From NCBI GenBank assembly GCA_029339505.1, contig JAQISU010000132.1:10891001-10955000 (forward strand): a stretch of 64,000 nucleotides of DNA, written 5' to 3'. The notes beneath the pieces are model-generated. The model searched no databases, was not told the DNA's origin, and saw nothing but the letters and a program-made list of their open reading frames with translations. The position numbers and the translations under genes are program-made. Below, one piece after another: positions 31,011 through 43,907 of the stretch (position 1 is the stretch's first letter; every line of letters begins with the position of its first letter). The stretch comes from Unio delphinus (lineage: Eukaryota > Mollusca > Bivalvia > Unionida > Unionidae).

Positions 31011-31256
31011 AGGGGGGCCCTGAGTGGCTGAGTGTTCAAAAGCGCTCTCTGTTACTGATCACTGCCATCTCACCTGTCTGCGTGGGTTCAAGTCTCAGAT
31101 TCAGCCAATGTGGGTATGTGAGATAGCTTGCCAGTAGCTTCTCGTGGGTTGTGGTTCTTTCCAGAGACTTTCCTGGGTTATTCCTCTGCCATTAATACTG
31201 GTTGCCATGTATGGCCTGTTGTGTGCTGAAAAATGGCGTTAAAACCTACAATAACA
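31011..31256 (+). repeat. tRNA-derived SINE, copy E, with target duplication
   Basis: Full-length SINE flanked by the 11-bp direct repeat ACTTCACACTC (31000-31010 and 31257-31267). It has GTGGCTGAGTG and GGGTTCAAGTC promoter boxes and an ACAATAACAAC tail. The exact duplication fits LINE-mediated insertion. Confidence 0.85.
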
Positions 31257-31267
31257 ACTTCACACTC

Positions 31268-33194
31268 TAGAACACGTACTTCATCATGCAGTTTCCCACA
31301 AAAACTCTTCACAAATTAATCCTAGAAATCTTTCAGTAATTAATCAGAATAATTTTTGTCTAAATTTCGAAGTCCACATCATCACTATATCAGTAATAAC
31401 AATATTCCATCAATTTAAATCATGGCTGCAATCAAGGTGAAAATTTGTCCCGGAGCCATTTCTTTTGTAGCTTTGGAAGCCTTAAAAGCCAGCTTTATTT
31501 TCCATCGAAAAGTGCATAAAACCATACATCATCTCTTTCATAAATCTTAATAAATTCTAACCCATCATTTAAGTCAATATTATCATCAGAATCATCCAAG
31601 TCATCAACTTCAATGTCGCTACCCTCGTCAACATCCATGTTTACATCTGTGTTGTCGTCCATCATTTTATCAGTTGATATTCCAGATAACAATTTTTTTC
31701 CCACCATGTTTTTATAAATATTTAATTGTGCATGCGTGCTTAAACCATTTCCTGTGTTTGTGAAGAAGTACACAACTATTTGTGATGTAGAACACATGTT
31801 TCTAAAGACACTATGCATTTACGTTGTAAAGTACAACCACGGTCATATTCAAGATAAAATAGGATACTATGAGTGCATGTGTGTTCAGGATAGAATGAGG
31901 CACTATGACTGTGGTCATATTCAGGATAAAATAGGATACTATGAGCGCATATGTGTTCAGGAAAGAATGAGGCACTACGACTGTGGTCATATTCAGGATC
32001 AAATGGGTTAACTTATCAAATGTTTTCTTGATTAGCATTTCCAACTTTTACAACAGTAATTTTATTCATGTTTGATCAATGAAGTATAGTTATTTCCAAT
32101 CACATCATTTTTATTCCCCTGCCACTAAGTTGAGGAGGTAATAGAAATCGGATCGGCATCAACACAGTGACATTTATTGATTTGAAAATTCATTTTCACA
32201 ATAGCTTGGATGAGTCTGACGAGTTATAGCCATTAAGCATTGTAGCATTGGCATTACTAATGCATAACCTTGTGAAATTGTATGTTAGATTGGTAGGCAC
32301 TTTTACTCTAGACTCAATATTCAATGTTGCATGAAATATAATACTTGTATAGTTTAACCAAAATCTAGTCAGTCCTGATTGTTGAATGCCCTGCACCTAA
32401 AATGTCAGAAAAAATGATTGATTGCTTGCCATGGAATTTTACATTGTGACTAAGTACTAAACTGTGTCATGAAAGTTGATGTAGGGTCTGTTATAACAAC
32501 TAATGGTTGAATGAATTTTTGTCAAAATACATTTTTCATTATGACATCACAGTGTGTGACATTCAGTCTGATTTGTACTGGATCACATTTTGATATTGAC
32601 TTGGTCTAAGAATGTTGACATATTTGAACATTGATTTTCGCATATGTATTTCTTGCATCTTGTATATAATGACCTTCCCATGGAATATGGTTATATAAGG
32701 ATCCAAATAAAGTGAATGATTGCCATTTAAAGGTACACATAATCATATTCTAAAAAATGTCTCCCATTATGGAAAATAGAATGCATTGCCTACATAACCT
32801 CAATGGGTTGTACTATAGCAACCAAATTTTCCACATTACATTGAAGTTTCATCTTTTCAAAAGCTATGATGCATTTGGTGTTGAACAGAGTAGTTTGTAT
32901 TTCTGTGAGTATTATTGTCCTTAACAGAGTTAGAATATGTACTCATTCACTCATAAGTACTTGAACTTTCACATCTTGTTTGAAATAAGTCAGATTTGCA
33001 GTGATGCTACAGCTAAGAAGTGCATTGATGATTTCCATATATTTTTTACCATTTGTTTTACATAGTTATTACCCTTGATATGCTTAGAATATAGACTTGT
33101 GAACACTTGCATTTCCATTTTTTGTTTGATTTCAAGTAAATTGGATGTGAAGCTTCACCTCAACAGATTGTCAAATTTGATTATTAGATTTTTA
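31268..33194 (+). other. TUBGCP5: Host intron with a small tandem repeat
   Basis: Around 31841-32005 a ~72-bp unit containing GGTCATATTCAGGATAAAAT is repeated about two and a half times. The 107-residue minus-strand frame at 31495-31818 is Asp-rich and has no supporting features. Nothing else is recognised. Confidence 0.5.
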
Positions 33195-33935
33195 CTCTTT
33201 TGTACAGATTTGTTGCCCATGATCACCTTAGATTGAGGATCAGTTCCATTTACAAATATCTTTCAGTTGATGCCACTAAAACACTTGTGTGTTCATTAGT
33301 ACTTTCACGACTGGACTATATTGTAACTCAATTCGGTCTAGTTCATCTCAATATCTACTCCAGAAACTTCAAAAACTTAAAAACACAGCTGCTCAGATCA
33401 TCTTTAGAGTAGCTCAATTAGAGCACACCTCACCACTGCTCTGTACCCTACACTGGCTTTCAATTCGATACAGAATCAAACACAAAATTTGTTCTCTGTG
33501 CTATGTTTCAGTGACAGACTCCAGTCCAACATACCTATCTGGCCTCACCCCTATGTGTAATACACCAGCAAGATACTTATGCTCCTTTTCTTATAATCAT
33601 ATTCTCATTGTTCCCACTATGAAAACGAACTCTTATGGACAACATTCTTTTGCATACCAGGGCCCAGCAATGTGGAACGAACTGCTTATTAAAATTTGAC
33701 ACAAATATACAACAGTGGTCTCTTTTAAGAGTGCTCTTAAAACTCACCTTTTTCGACTGCAGGAACAAACTTAGAGATAATGTTTTGTATCTTATATGTT
33801 TTCAGCATGTTTTGATGTTTTCCAATTTCATTGTTTTTGTTTTTTGTTTTTCTGTAGTGTAGTCATATCATTATAGCTATAAAGCGCTTGGAGCTTCTAA
33901 AGATTAGGTGCTACGTTAAAAATCCCAATCAAACA
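33195..33935 (+). mobile_element. LINE fragment (CR1/L2-like), 3' end of ORF2
   Basis: Two overlapping frames carry the typical post-reverse-transcriptase region of non-LTR elements: LEHTSPLLCTLHWLSIRYRI, the KHKICSLCYV helix, then YGQHSFAYQGPAMWNEL. A basic KTHLFRL-type end in a third frame follows. The 3' end near 33880-33935 (ATAAAGCGCTTGGAGC, GTGCTACGTTAAAAATC) is like the LINE 3' ends I know from invertebrates. It is 5'-truncated and frameshifted. Confidence 0.75.
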
Positions 33936-34289
33936 AAGAAACTACAATCTGCACCAAATAAACCTTACATTTATCTAAGGTTTATGGATTACATTTTTAT
34001 GATATTTTTACTCTATAATTCACTAGTCCCATCTTGACCTTAACAACCAAATCATTTTAAAATAAAAAACTAAACCTGTTTATGTGGTTTCCACTAATCT
34101 TGAATCAAGGCCAGGGTCTAGGTTAACATTACTTGTTTACCAAAGAATAAATCAGGTCAACCAATTTTCTGAAAAAATATCATCTCTAGTGAATAAATTT
34201 ACATTACTATAGCATGCAGTGAAAAATAAAAAAGAATTTAAAACTGATAAATCAGGTATATACTACTAGTATACCATTTGCTTGCACAT

Positions 34290-34602
34290 ATATCATCAGT
34301 GAGAATTTGATATACCCTGTATGCCAAATAGATGCACATATATCAGTAGAAATTTGTATAGACTCGGTATACCAATTGCTTGCACAAACATCAGTAGAAA
34401 CTTGTATATACCCAGTATACCAATTGCTTGCACATACATCAGTAGAAATTTGTATATACCAATTATACCAATTGCTTGTACATATATCAGTAGAAATTTG
34501 TATAGACTTAGTATACCAATTGCTTGCACATTCATCAGTAGAAATTTGTATATACCCAGTATACCAATTGCTTGTGCATACATTAGTAGTGAGAATCTGT
34601 AT
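34290..34602 (+). repeat. Minisatellite, left part
   Basis: About six copies of a ~47-bp unit with the core TATACCAATTGCTTGCACAT followed by ATCAGTAGAAATTTGTAT. The array resumes at 35694 after an inserted element. Confidence 0.85.
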
Positions 34603-35693
34603 CCGTTGTTTTCACGTGACGTCACAAAACGTGTGTACTTCCATATCCACCATTTTGAGTCCCTATCTCACATAACCGGCACGTTTCATTTTGTAAGAAT
34701 ATAAGAATACATCACATTCTGTTGTGCATGTCAACCTCGCGAGATCGAATCGCGTGACTCTTTTTACGTGTTTCTTCAAATAAAATATTTATATTTCAAC
34801 CATATTTGTTATTCTTGCCTAAACAAATAGATCGATCAATAAACAAACGCATAAACAAATGGATGTACAACCAAGTAGAAACATTTAATGATTTTTGATT
34901 TTCACTGGCTTAAACAAGCATTTGATTATTGTTAAAGTTTAAAAGCCAATTGTTTATATACAATTTCATATTTCTAAAAGCATTTGAGGAAAACATCGTT
35001 TTGACATTCGAAACAACGTCATGTTCCGTCAGACACGTGTTTCGTTTGAATACACTAAAGAAGAAACTTCTTTGATCGGTTATCGCTTTCATCTAGTATA
35101 AGCCTACGTCCACAATCCCCTCCACAAATACAATATTTGAATACACTAATTAAAATGGTTTCTCAAATATTCTATGGCACAAACACATGTTGTCGCGAAA
35201 AATATTTGTACATAAAAGTTCTAGCATAAAATACATGCTATGAAATTTTAATTCGTGACTGATATTGTATCCAGAAAATCATGATCGGGAAATACTCTTT
35301 CAAGATGACAAGCTTAGGGATATGATACGAATGACTTTTTAAAAATGTCAATATTGTCTGTTTGTAAACAACAACAAAAAGTGTATTTCTTAGATATCAA
35401 TAATATACACTATTACGGTTCTACTTTACTATTCTGTCTTTCGATATAAGCAAGGGAACTTCCAACTTTATTTTTTTTTTCTATAGTGCACTTAACTTAA
35501 TGTATAATCTATGTATTGTGTCAAAAGAAGTAAATATCCTTATCGATAGTTAAATCAGATTATTATTCTTGAATATACATGATGACTAATGTTGACAACG
35601 GTTTGTTAGGGGCTCAAAATGGTGGCAGAAGGTGCGTGCGCGTTGAATTGTGGGTATTTGCGTACTTAATCGTGATGTCTGTGAAAACAACCC
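34603..35693. mobile_element. 1.1-kb non-autonomous DNA transposon inserted in minisatellite
   Basis: The ends are inverted repeats: CCGTTGTTTTCACGTGACGT at the left and the complement of GGGTTGTTTTCACAGACATC at the right. Both are followed inward by a CCATTTTGAG motif. AT dinucleotides flank both sides (34601-34602, 35694-35695), and removing the element restores the minisatellite text. The ends recall ISL2EU/PIF-Harbinger-like families. There is no transposase. Confidence 0.65.
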
Positions 35694-36065
35694 ATATACC
35701 CAGAATGCCAATTGCTTGCACATAAGTAGAAATTTATATATACTCAATATACCAATTGCTTGTATATACATATATCAGTAGTGAGAATTTGTATATACCC
35801 AGTATGCCAATTGCTTGTATATACATATATCAGTAGTGAGAATTTGTATATACCCAGTATACCAATTGCTTGTATATACATATATCAGTAGTGAGAATTT
35901 GTATATACCCTGTATACCAATTGCTTGTATATACATATATCAGTAGTGAGAATTTGTATATACCCAGTATGCCAATTGCTTGTACATACATCAGTAGAAA
36001 CTTGTATTACCCAGTATACCAATTTGTCTATACACAGTATACCAGTTGCTTGTAAATACATCATT
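35694..36065 (+). repeat. Minisatellite, right part
   Basis: About six more units of the array seen at 34290-34602, here ~55 bp because of extra TATACATATA sequence and GTAGTGAGAATTTG. Confidence 0.85.
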
Positions 36066-37102
36066 AGTGAGAATATTCAAATACATAGTGTACATTATGT
36101 CAGTCATGGTGATTTGTCCATGTAATTTTAATTACATCAACATTGAGGGCCTCTGAGGAGATTTGTTGTTACTGGTTTACCTTCAAATTTATACCCTTTC
36201 GTAAGGGGAAAACGTTTTGTCGTCAAGATCAGTTTAGTCTGAATTTATTTTGTGCCTGATACTATTTACAGTTGATGCTGATGACTTGTACAATCTTCTT
36301 AGAAGTAAGGTACATAAACATTGATTACACTTTATAATAATTCTATTCACTAAATATGCTAATAGAAGTCTCCTTAGTGAGTTTGACAATAATTACCAGT
36401 TTGTGGCATTACTTGATTGAGTTGTTTTTGACTCCCATGAATTTTTAATAATCTTTTGTTTGATATCAGCTAAATTACCTGAAAAACTTTTATCTTTACA
36501 AGATCTTTGAAGTTTGATAATCTGCTGCTTTGGACCATCTCTTACATTATCTGGTCTGACTGAATATTTTGATGGTGTATAAAAACTAGTTTTCATTTTA
36601 TTTTCAATCATATTACCTTTGCAGCTTCAAAATGTAGCATGACTGTTGATTTTAAGAAACAGGGTGACAGTGTCTTATACTGTGTTATTTCCTACGATTG
36701 ATTCATTACTACACCCAGCACCTTTAGTAGCGATGGCTGGAGAAATCACCACGTTAGAAGCAACTTATGTTTGTCTCCTAGCTCTCTAAGTTTCAAATTT
36801 TCGGACATGTTTGCAGCAGCAACACGGATGACATATTGCTTTCAGATACGTTTGTTGAGATGATAAGGGCTCAGAATGCAGACAGTTGTAGGGCTGGTTT
36901 TTATCACATAGTCAACAACTTTTTGCTTCAAGTTTTTCCTCTCTGATTTGTTTTGAAGACAATTCTTTGTGATTTTTTTCAGTTTTTGGAGAGGGATTTT
37001 TTTTGTCAGGAATTTGTCCTATGTACTAGTATATACATTTTGTAGAAATTTCTATGATTTATGAATGAACTGACAATCCAGGATCCATCATTGTAATTCC
37101 AG
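36066..37102 (+). other. TUBGCP5: Host intron, no named feature
   Basis: No gene or repeat recognised. It ends at the acceptor AG 37101-37102. Confidence 0.5.
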
Positions 37103-37377
37103 GAACAGAGAAGTCAAATCTTTAGATGAGACGTTTTGGGAACGAGCATTCACACTCCATGCCTCAGCTAGTAACAACAATGCAAATGAGAATTCCAACT
37201 TAGCACAAAGGACAAAAAATAAATCTTGTGTTCAGAGGTCAAAACATGGCACAGCTGTCTGGGCTCCATTATTTCTGCAACCCATTCTATTACAAGTCAT
37301 ATTGACAGGCAAATCCATGGAAATGTTAGAGAGCCTTGGAAAACTTGCTGATGTGGTGGACAGAAAAGATGGCCTTT
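37103..37377 (+). CDS. TUBGCP5: Gamma-tubulin complex component 5, internal exon d
   Basis: 275 bases continue the frame after exon c. The translation includes SLDETFWERAFTLHASA, a polar Asn-rich linker, then WAPLFLQPILLQVILTGKSM and EMLESLGKLADVV. The FW..AFTL and 'FL.P.L.Q.I.TGKSM..L..L' patterns are typical of GCP5. The donor GTAAG begins at 37378, leaving one base (T) to be completed by CT of the next exon. The polar linker is probably a variable loop between helices. Confidence 0.85.
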
Positions 37378-38110
37378 GTAAGTTTTATAAATTGGTTTTC
37401 TCACTCAGTTTACAAAATGAAATGCACAGAGAGAGGAATCTTACCACTGACCCAATAGGCTGAATTCTAATTTAAACTAGACTCCCAAAAATCATGCCAC
37501 ATAAAAGGTGCTGTCAAAATCCTACAAGGTCTCTCAAATAGACTGTCCAAATCTTCGGCCTTTACACTGCATGTATGTAAACAGATAAAGAGAAAAAAAG
37601 AGATTTGTAAGTAAAATGGACATGCATCATATTGTCACAACTTATTATGAAAATTCGTACTATCATGTGTCAAAAAAGTCAATATTTAACAATTATTTTT
37701 TTTGAAAGAATTTTGTAGAAAACTTTTGTTTCTTTATTGCTGAATCAAGAATTATGTAGAAATCAAAAGCAGATATTTACCATCCAACATATTTACCATC
37801 AAACATTTTCTGATACTTACCATCCAACATTTTCAGAAGTTTTCATAAAAAAATAAACTTTCATTGCAAAGTTAGTGAAACTTAATTACTGAAGGAACAA
37901 GAAGGCTAGACTTACTATACAATTACACTTTGCACTGAAGGTATTTTAGATATCCCCATGATGTTTGGTATAAACATGTTTTAATATATTACTAATTAAC
38001 TTACCCTTACTCGAGATAAACTGCTCTCACTACATCTTCTCATATAAGCTGTCTAATGTTCAGTGTATCATACTTAAGATTTTTTACTTTGTGGTGCTTT
38101 TGTATTTCAG
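37378..38110 (+). other. TUBGCP5: Host intron, no named feature
   Basis: AT-rich. A short internal direct repeat with ATTTACCATCAAACAT lies around 37775-37830. It ends in TTTCAG at 38110. Confidence 0.6.
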
Positions 38111-38372
38111 CTTCCAAACAAGAATCTCTGTATGAAAAATTTGTAAACTCTTTGCAAGCTTTACTTTGTACCAAGAGAGTTGAGGAGACTGTAGATTCCG
38201 CTCAAGCAGAGGCTATACCAAGTAAATTTGCAATGTTCTCAGTCCAGGTAGAGCAACAGATGAAATTAAAAGGAGTTTATGACCCACTGCTGAGGATAAA
38301 TTTTGAAACCATATTTTTAGCCTGGATTAAAAAGTCGGAAAGCAAGCAGTCAGATGAAGATGATATTTCACG
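38111..38372 (+). CDS. TUBGCP5: Gamma-tubulin complex component 5, internal exon e
   Basis: 262 bases encode SSKQESLYEKFVNSLQALL, a charged linker, then KGVYDPLLRINFETIFLAW and an acidic Ser-rich end (KKSESKQSDEDD). 'YDPLL.INF...' is a good GCP5-type signature just before the C-terminal gamma-tubulin-binding half. The acceptor TTTCAG ends at 38110. The donor GTAAAA starts at 38373, leaving CG to be completed by A at 45536 (Arg). Confidence 0.85.
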
Positions 38373-38389
38373 GTAAAAAATTTGTTTCT

Positions 38390-39050
38390 GGTTATGATTA
38401 TGATAGCGCATGTTACAGAGTCCTTTACATAAATTTCTGATTATATATCACATGTTATGACTACAAAGTCCTTTAGATAAATTTCTGATTCCTTTAGATA
38501 AATTTCTGATTATGATATCACATGTTATGACTACAGAGTCCTTTAGATAAATTTCTGATTATGATATCACATGTTATGACTACAAAGTCCTTTAGATAAA
38601 TATCTGACTATGATATCACACGTTATGACTACAGAGTCCTTTAGATAAATATCTGACTATGATATCACACGTTATGACTACAGAGTCCTTTAGATAAATT
38701 TCTGATTATAAATAATATCACATGTTATGACTTCAGAGTCCTTTAGATAAATTTCTGATTATGATAGTGCATATTATGACTACAGACACCTTTAGATAAA
38801 TTTCTGATTATTAATAGTACACATTATGACTACAGAGTCCTTCAGATAAATTTCTGATTATAATATCACTATGACTACAAAGTCCTTCAGATAAATTTCT
38901 GATTATGATATCACATGTTATGACTACAAAGTCCTTCAGATAAATTTCTGATTATGATATCACATGTTATGACTACAAAGTCCTTTAGATAATTTCTGAT
39001 TATGATAGCACAATGTTATGACTTTAACAGTCCTTTAGATAAGTTTTTGT
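38390..39050 (+). repeat. Minisatellite, ~48-58-bp unit, about 13 copies
   Basis: Unit core: GTCCTTTAGATAAATTTCTG followed by ATTATGATATCACATGTTATGACTACA-type text. Units vary slightly in length. It begins only ~18 bases after the splice donor of exon e. Confidence 0.85.
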
Positions 39051-40638
39051 GTCAGAAACAAATGTTTGAGTGACTTACACCAGCATTCATGCTGTATTTT
39101 TTATAAGATGGATATGTTCATAATATTCAGACTTGGTGTAAACCACTTTCAAATGTAATCAATTATTTGCAATTACAGTTGCTCACTTTTATCAGAGCAA
39201 CGAATTTAATTACATTACTTTTTGAGATGTTATAATTTATTTATTACACTGGATCTAATGTTTTTAAAAAATATGTTTTATCGGTTTATAATACCTTAAG
39301 AGCTACTAGTTTTAGAAATATAAAAAAGGTCAAAGTCATCAGTGGGAGTCAGACAAGAAAGATCTTCCCTTGGATTGGCACTGAATCCCATCCATACTTC
39401 AGCTGTTATTTTTATTCATTGTTGAAAGCACATGCTTTTGGAGACATTGCAAAAGATTTTCAATTTGTGCTTTGTTAACATTTGGAGCAATTCTGAAGAG
39501 CTTACATCATTAGTATTTCTGTCTAGTTCAAAGCTGATTCTTTCCAAGACAACAATTCACACTTTATTTATTTAACTTACAATGTAATGTACATGTTGTT
39601 GCGATTTTGGTTACCTGTTATATGGTCAGTAATATGTTCATTTAGGTAATTCATACTTTTCATAGTATATGAATTCTAATGAAATTGTGGCACAGGTGAA
39701 CCTGTGTTCATCAAAGGCTGAAACCATGACATACAAACTGGCAACAAATATGATCCTACAATAGAAATATCAAGTTGTGTAAAAAAATATGTTGAAATAT
39801 CATGAAGACCACTTCCCTTTTGTTTTGGTTTAAATTGGCTAAATTTGCAGTGTTTCTCCCATTACAAAGAGCATATATTTTAGAAGGTAGGTAGTTCATA
39901 AAACAGAATTAACACTTCTGTAAACATCAGAAATAGTTAAATGATTTAATGACATACAGTGGGGCTCTTTGAACTATTTCCCATTTTCAGAGGCTTTGGA
40001 GAAGGAGAGTGATAAGAAACAGAAAATATTTACTAGAACAGCATGCTAAATTTGGTATACAAGTACTTTGTATATTTATTGCCAAAGAAGTGATATGAAG
40101 TTAATATCTGCTTATCCTAAATTAGGTATGAATATACCTTATAATATACCTGTAGTCTCATCAGTCCTATTTGGCATTCTCCTCCTGACAACTCTCCTCT
40201 GTAGGTAGCTGTATAGGGCCTGCCCTTTTAAGAAAATTCCTGGCCGCATCTCTGTTTTTGTGACATCAACACTGTCATCTATGTTGTCTCCGTGAATAAA
40301 TTTCTACTGGCAGGGTGCACTTGTTGAAAAGAACATTAAATGGGCCATATCATCAGAGTAACAGTTTTTTTTCATAGCACTTTTATTAGCAATTCCATCA
40401 TGGTTAAGTTGCTTATCCATGTATGGTGCTATATTGGACCCATGTCAGTTTCGCAGATGTATGTCAGCCTGGTGCCACCACAATGTTGGATCTGTGCCAT
40501 TATTGACTTGTGTTAGTCAGTGGCTAGTATGGAGCCAAGATGGTCTGTTGCCAGCTAGCTAAGGTTCATTCTGGTTCAATGCTATTAAAACTTGTATTGG
40601 AGAGGTCTAGTACGGTAACAGTATTTGTTATATCAAAT
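39051..40638 (+). other. TUBGCP5: Host intron, perhaps with a 5' LTR remnant
   Basis: No gene recognised. If the Ty3/gypsy remnant at 40639 kept its 5' LTR it should be here, but I could not find a match to the putative 3' LTR start. Confidence 0.4.
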
Positions 40639-43600
40639 ATTAGAGAAGGGTAAGATAGAACTACAAAAATATGCTGAAAGGGAAAGGATAGAATGGGAAA
40701 GGGAAGCAGAGAGGGAGAAGATAGAACTGCTTAAAGAAGTAGAAGATAGAAAGTTTGAAAGGGAAAAACATGGATAGTTATCTTCGTTTGTTTGAGTAGT
40801 ATGCCGAGAACCAGAAATGGAGTCAAAATGACTGGGCACTGAATCTCAGTGCTGTATTAAAAGGTAAAGCACTGGATGTGTACCACGACTTCCTAGAAAT
40901 GATGTGTTTAATTACGTCTTGAAGCTATGAGCTCACTGAACAAGGTTTCTGTAAAAAGTTCAGGTATAGCAAGCCCGAGAAGGGAGAAATCTTTGGTCAG
41001 TTCATCATTAGAATAGCGAACTATTTTCCGCGGTGGATTGAATGTGGCAGAGTGATGAAAATGTTTGAAGGGTTGACTGATTCCTTGCTCAGAGATCAAT
41101 TATTGAACACAGCTGGTCAGGAAGTGAGTCAGTTTCTGAAAGAGAAAGTCTTCTCAAACGTACAGGATATGGCTAAGCAGGCCGATTTATTTACTGATGC
41201 TCATGGGAGAACCCAGAACGTGGTTTCAGAAGATTTTAAGTCTGGAAAACACCAGTCTGTGAGACCAATGCCTAGGGATCTTGTGAAATCAGCTGAGGCA
41301 AGTAGGTCAGTTAGGGATACAGGGCATCAGGGTATACAATGTTACTTATGTAAGGAATAATATCATGTTCAAGCAAATGTCCAAAAAGAAAGGGACTTGT
41401 ACATAAGATACAGAGTAAAAGTTATTCTTGTGCATGTAGAACCAGGTATTCATTTACTTGGCATGTGGTTTTTCCCCGAAGAGAGTACCAACTGCGAGAG
41501 GTTTTGTGAACGGTTGAGAAGTAGTGGTATTATGTGACACTGGTTGCATGGGTGTAGTGATCATACATAGTCTCGTACAGGATAACCTTATGCTCTGGTG
41601 GGACTCCCCATGTATGTTACTCGATCAGACGATTGGTCATATTCCTGTAGCAAGGATCACAGTAGAAACACCATTCCTAACCGGAACTGTTGATGCCCTT
41701 TGTATGGAAAACCCTATTTGCGATCTGTTGATCAATAATGTTGAAGGTTCCCAGCTTCCAACCATGGCAGATTTTAAGATACCTTTGGCCCAGGCAGTCA
41801 AAACACGGGCACAAATTCAATGAGGGAAAAACACGTTTCAGAAATTAACAGTCCCTAAACCGATCTTAAGAATTTTGTGTGACGAGTTCAAACAAGAATT
41901 AGAAAGTGACTAATCTATCAAAACTATTGTTAAGAAAATCACGTCAAGCACAATTAAACACTGCAAGGGTGGGGGTAACTCGAGATGCATTCGGAAGAAC
42001 GAGCTAATTCATAGGGAGTTTATCACTCCGGAGGAAAGAGGTATTAGCAAGTGGTTGTACCCCAGAGATATAGATCTCAAGTACTTAGGGTGGCACATGA
42101 GTCTAGCATGGTAGGACACCTAGGTAAGGCGAAGATCACCAGCAGAGTAGTTGCTGAATTCTGTTGGACTGGTATCAATGGTGACGTCACACAGTTCTGT
42201 AGATCATGTGACATATGTCAGAAAACCCTGTGTAAGGTAAGGGTCACAAGGATGCCATTATTACAGATGCCATTAATATATACACCGTTTAAAAGAGTGG
42301 CGGTGGATATCATAGGACCAATACAACCAGTTACTGAAAGAAAGAATTGGTATATTCTTACTCTTGTGGATTATGCACCAGATATCCCTGTAGCGTTACC
42401 AACTATTGAAATGGAACAGGTGGCTGAAGCATTGGTTGACGTCTTCAGTAGGGTAGGGGTGCCAGAAGAAATCCTTACGGATCGTGGTCCTCAATTCACC
42501 TCTGACCTTATGGGTGAAATAAGTAGGCTGTTGTCCATCAAACAGCTAAACACTACCCCATACCATCCGATGTGCAAGGGACTGGTAGAGAAGTTTAATG
42601 GTACTCTGAAACACATGGTATGAAAAATGTGTGTGGAACGTCCGCAAAACTGGGATCGCTATTTAAACGCGGTTCTGTTCACGTACCGTGAAGTACCGCA
42701 AGAAAGCTTAGGGTTTTCACTCTTTGAATTGTTGTATGGAAGAACAGTTCGAGGTCCGATGCGGATACTACATGAATTATGGACGGGTCACATAGCTAAC
42801 GAGGAAATAAAAACTACCGGTACATGCCAGATAGCATGTGACGAATTAATGAAATCGGGACGAGGATATGCCAAGTATTATAACCGTAAAGCGCGAAATA
42901 GGAAATTTCATATAGGAGATAGGGTTTTATTGCTACTTCCTACTAGCAAAAATAAGTTACTAGTCCAGTGGAAAGGTCCCTATGAAGTTAAAGAGGTCAA
43001 GGGTGACATAGACTATATAATTGACATAGACAGTAATATAAAGACATTCCATGCTAACATGCTTAAGCTGTACATCAAAAGACGGGGCAACAATGTTGAA
43101 AAAGGGGTCTCAAATGTCATTTGTACTACAGTCATCAACGACGACATTTTAGACTCGTAAATCGAGGTTTCCCTTGAATGTTACTTGGGTGCTGCGAGGG
43201 AAGGGGTAGATAAAGTCGGTGAGTGCGGAGTTGACCAAATACCAGTGTCAAGAAATTAATACGCTCTTGGTTAAATACTCAGACGTATTCACTGACAGAC
43301 CAGGTTGTACAACCTTGGTAGACCTCAAAATTAAACTGAATAAATCTGACCTCACTAGAATTTAAGGTTATCCGGTACCCTACCCTTTCTTTTAAGGATA
43401 GATGCCTCTGAAACTGGGTTGGGAGCAGTTTTACTGCAAGAGCAAGATAACAATAAGTTACCCATAGCTTACTCAAGTAGCAAATTACTGCCCAGGGAGA
43501 AAATTTACTCCATTATTGAGAAAGAGTGTTTTGCTGTAGTGTGGGGAATTAGAAAGTATCATGCTATCTTTTTGGAAGAGATTTTTTTCTCGAGACTGAT

Positions 43601-43907
43601 CACCAACCCCTATTGTATTTAAACAAGGCCAAGGTTGCTAACGCTCGATTGATGCGTTGGGCGCTGACACTACAACCTTATCATTTCCATGTAGAGGCAA
43701 TAAGAGGAGTTGAAAATATTGGGGCAGACTACTTGAGTAGGGCATGATTGGACATTCGGATAAAATTTTGCCCAGTTTAGAAAATCTAGATTGCAGTATA
43801 ACCAGTGTAAATATTGTAACATATTGTGAGTAGTTATTTTTCTTTTATTCTGTGAAAGTTTTTTAAAAAAATGCTTACATTTTTTTTTTCTTTGAGGGGG
43901 GAGGTAT
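40639..43907 (+). mobile_element. Ty3/gypsy-type retrotransposon remnant, INT before RT/RNase H
   Basis: Pieces in order: a Lys/Glu-rich gag start (40640-40780); a gag core (41052-41360) ending in a zinc-knuckle start CYLCKE; a protease remnant with DTGC (41524-41823); integrase with the H..H..CxxC zinc site (SCDICQKT) and DDE core (42051-42623, stopped by TGA at 42621-42623); the C-terminal integrase part (42627-43160); an RT leader (YSDVFTDRPG, about 43227-43365); and RNase H (IDASETGLGAVLLQEQ through GADYLSR, about 43395-43745). A purine tract (GAGGGGGGAGG) precedes a possible 3' LTR start TGTCACAG at 43908. Most of RT is missing and every frame is broken. The domain order is that of Gmr1-like elements. 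Confidence 0.75.

Noticed and set aside
31495..31818. Asp-rich minus-strand ORF as a gene
   Set aside because: Acidic low-complexity text with no domain, no neighbour context and no promoter evidence, inside a host intron.
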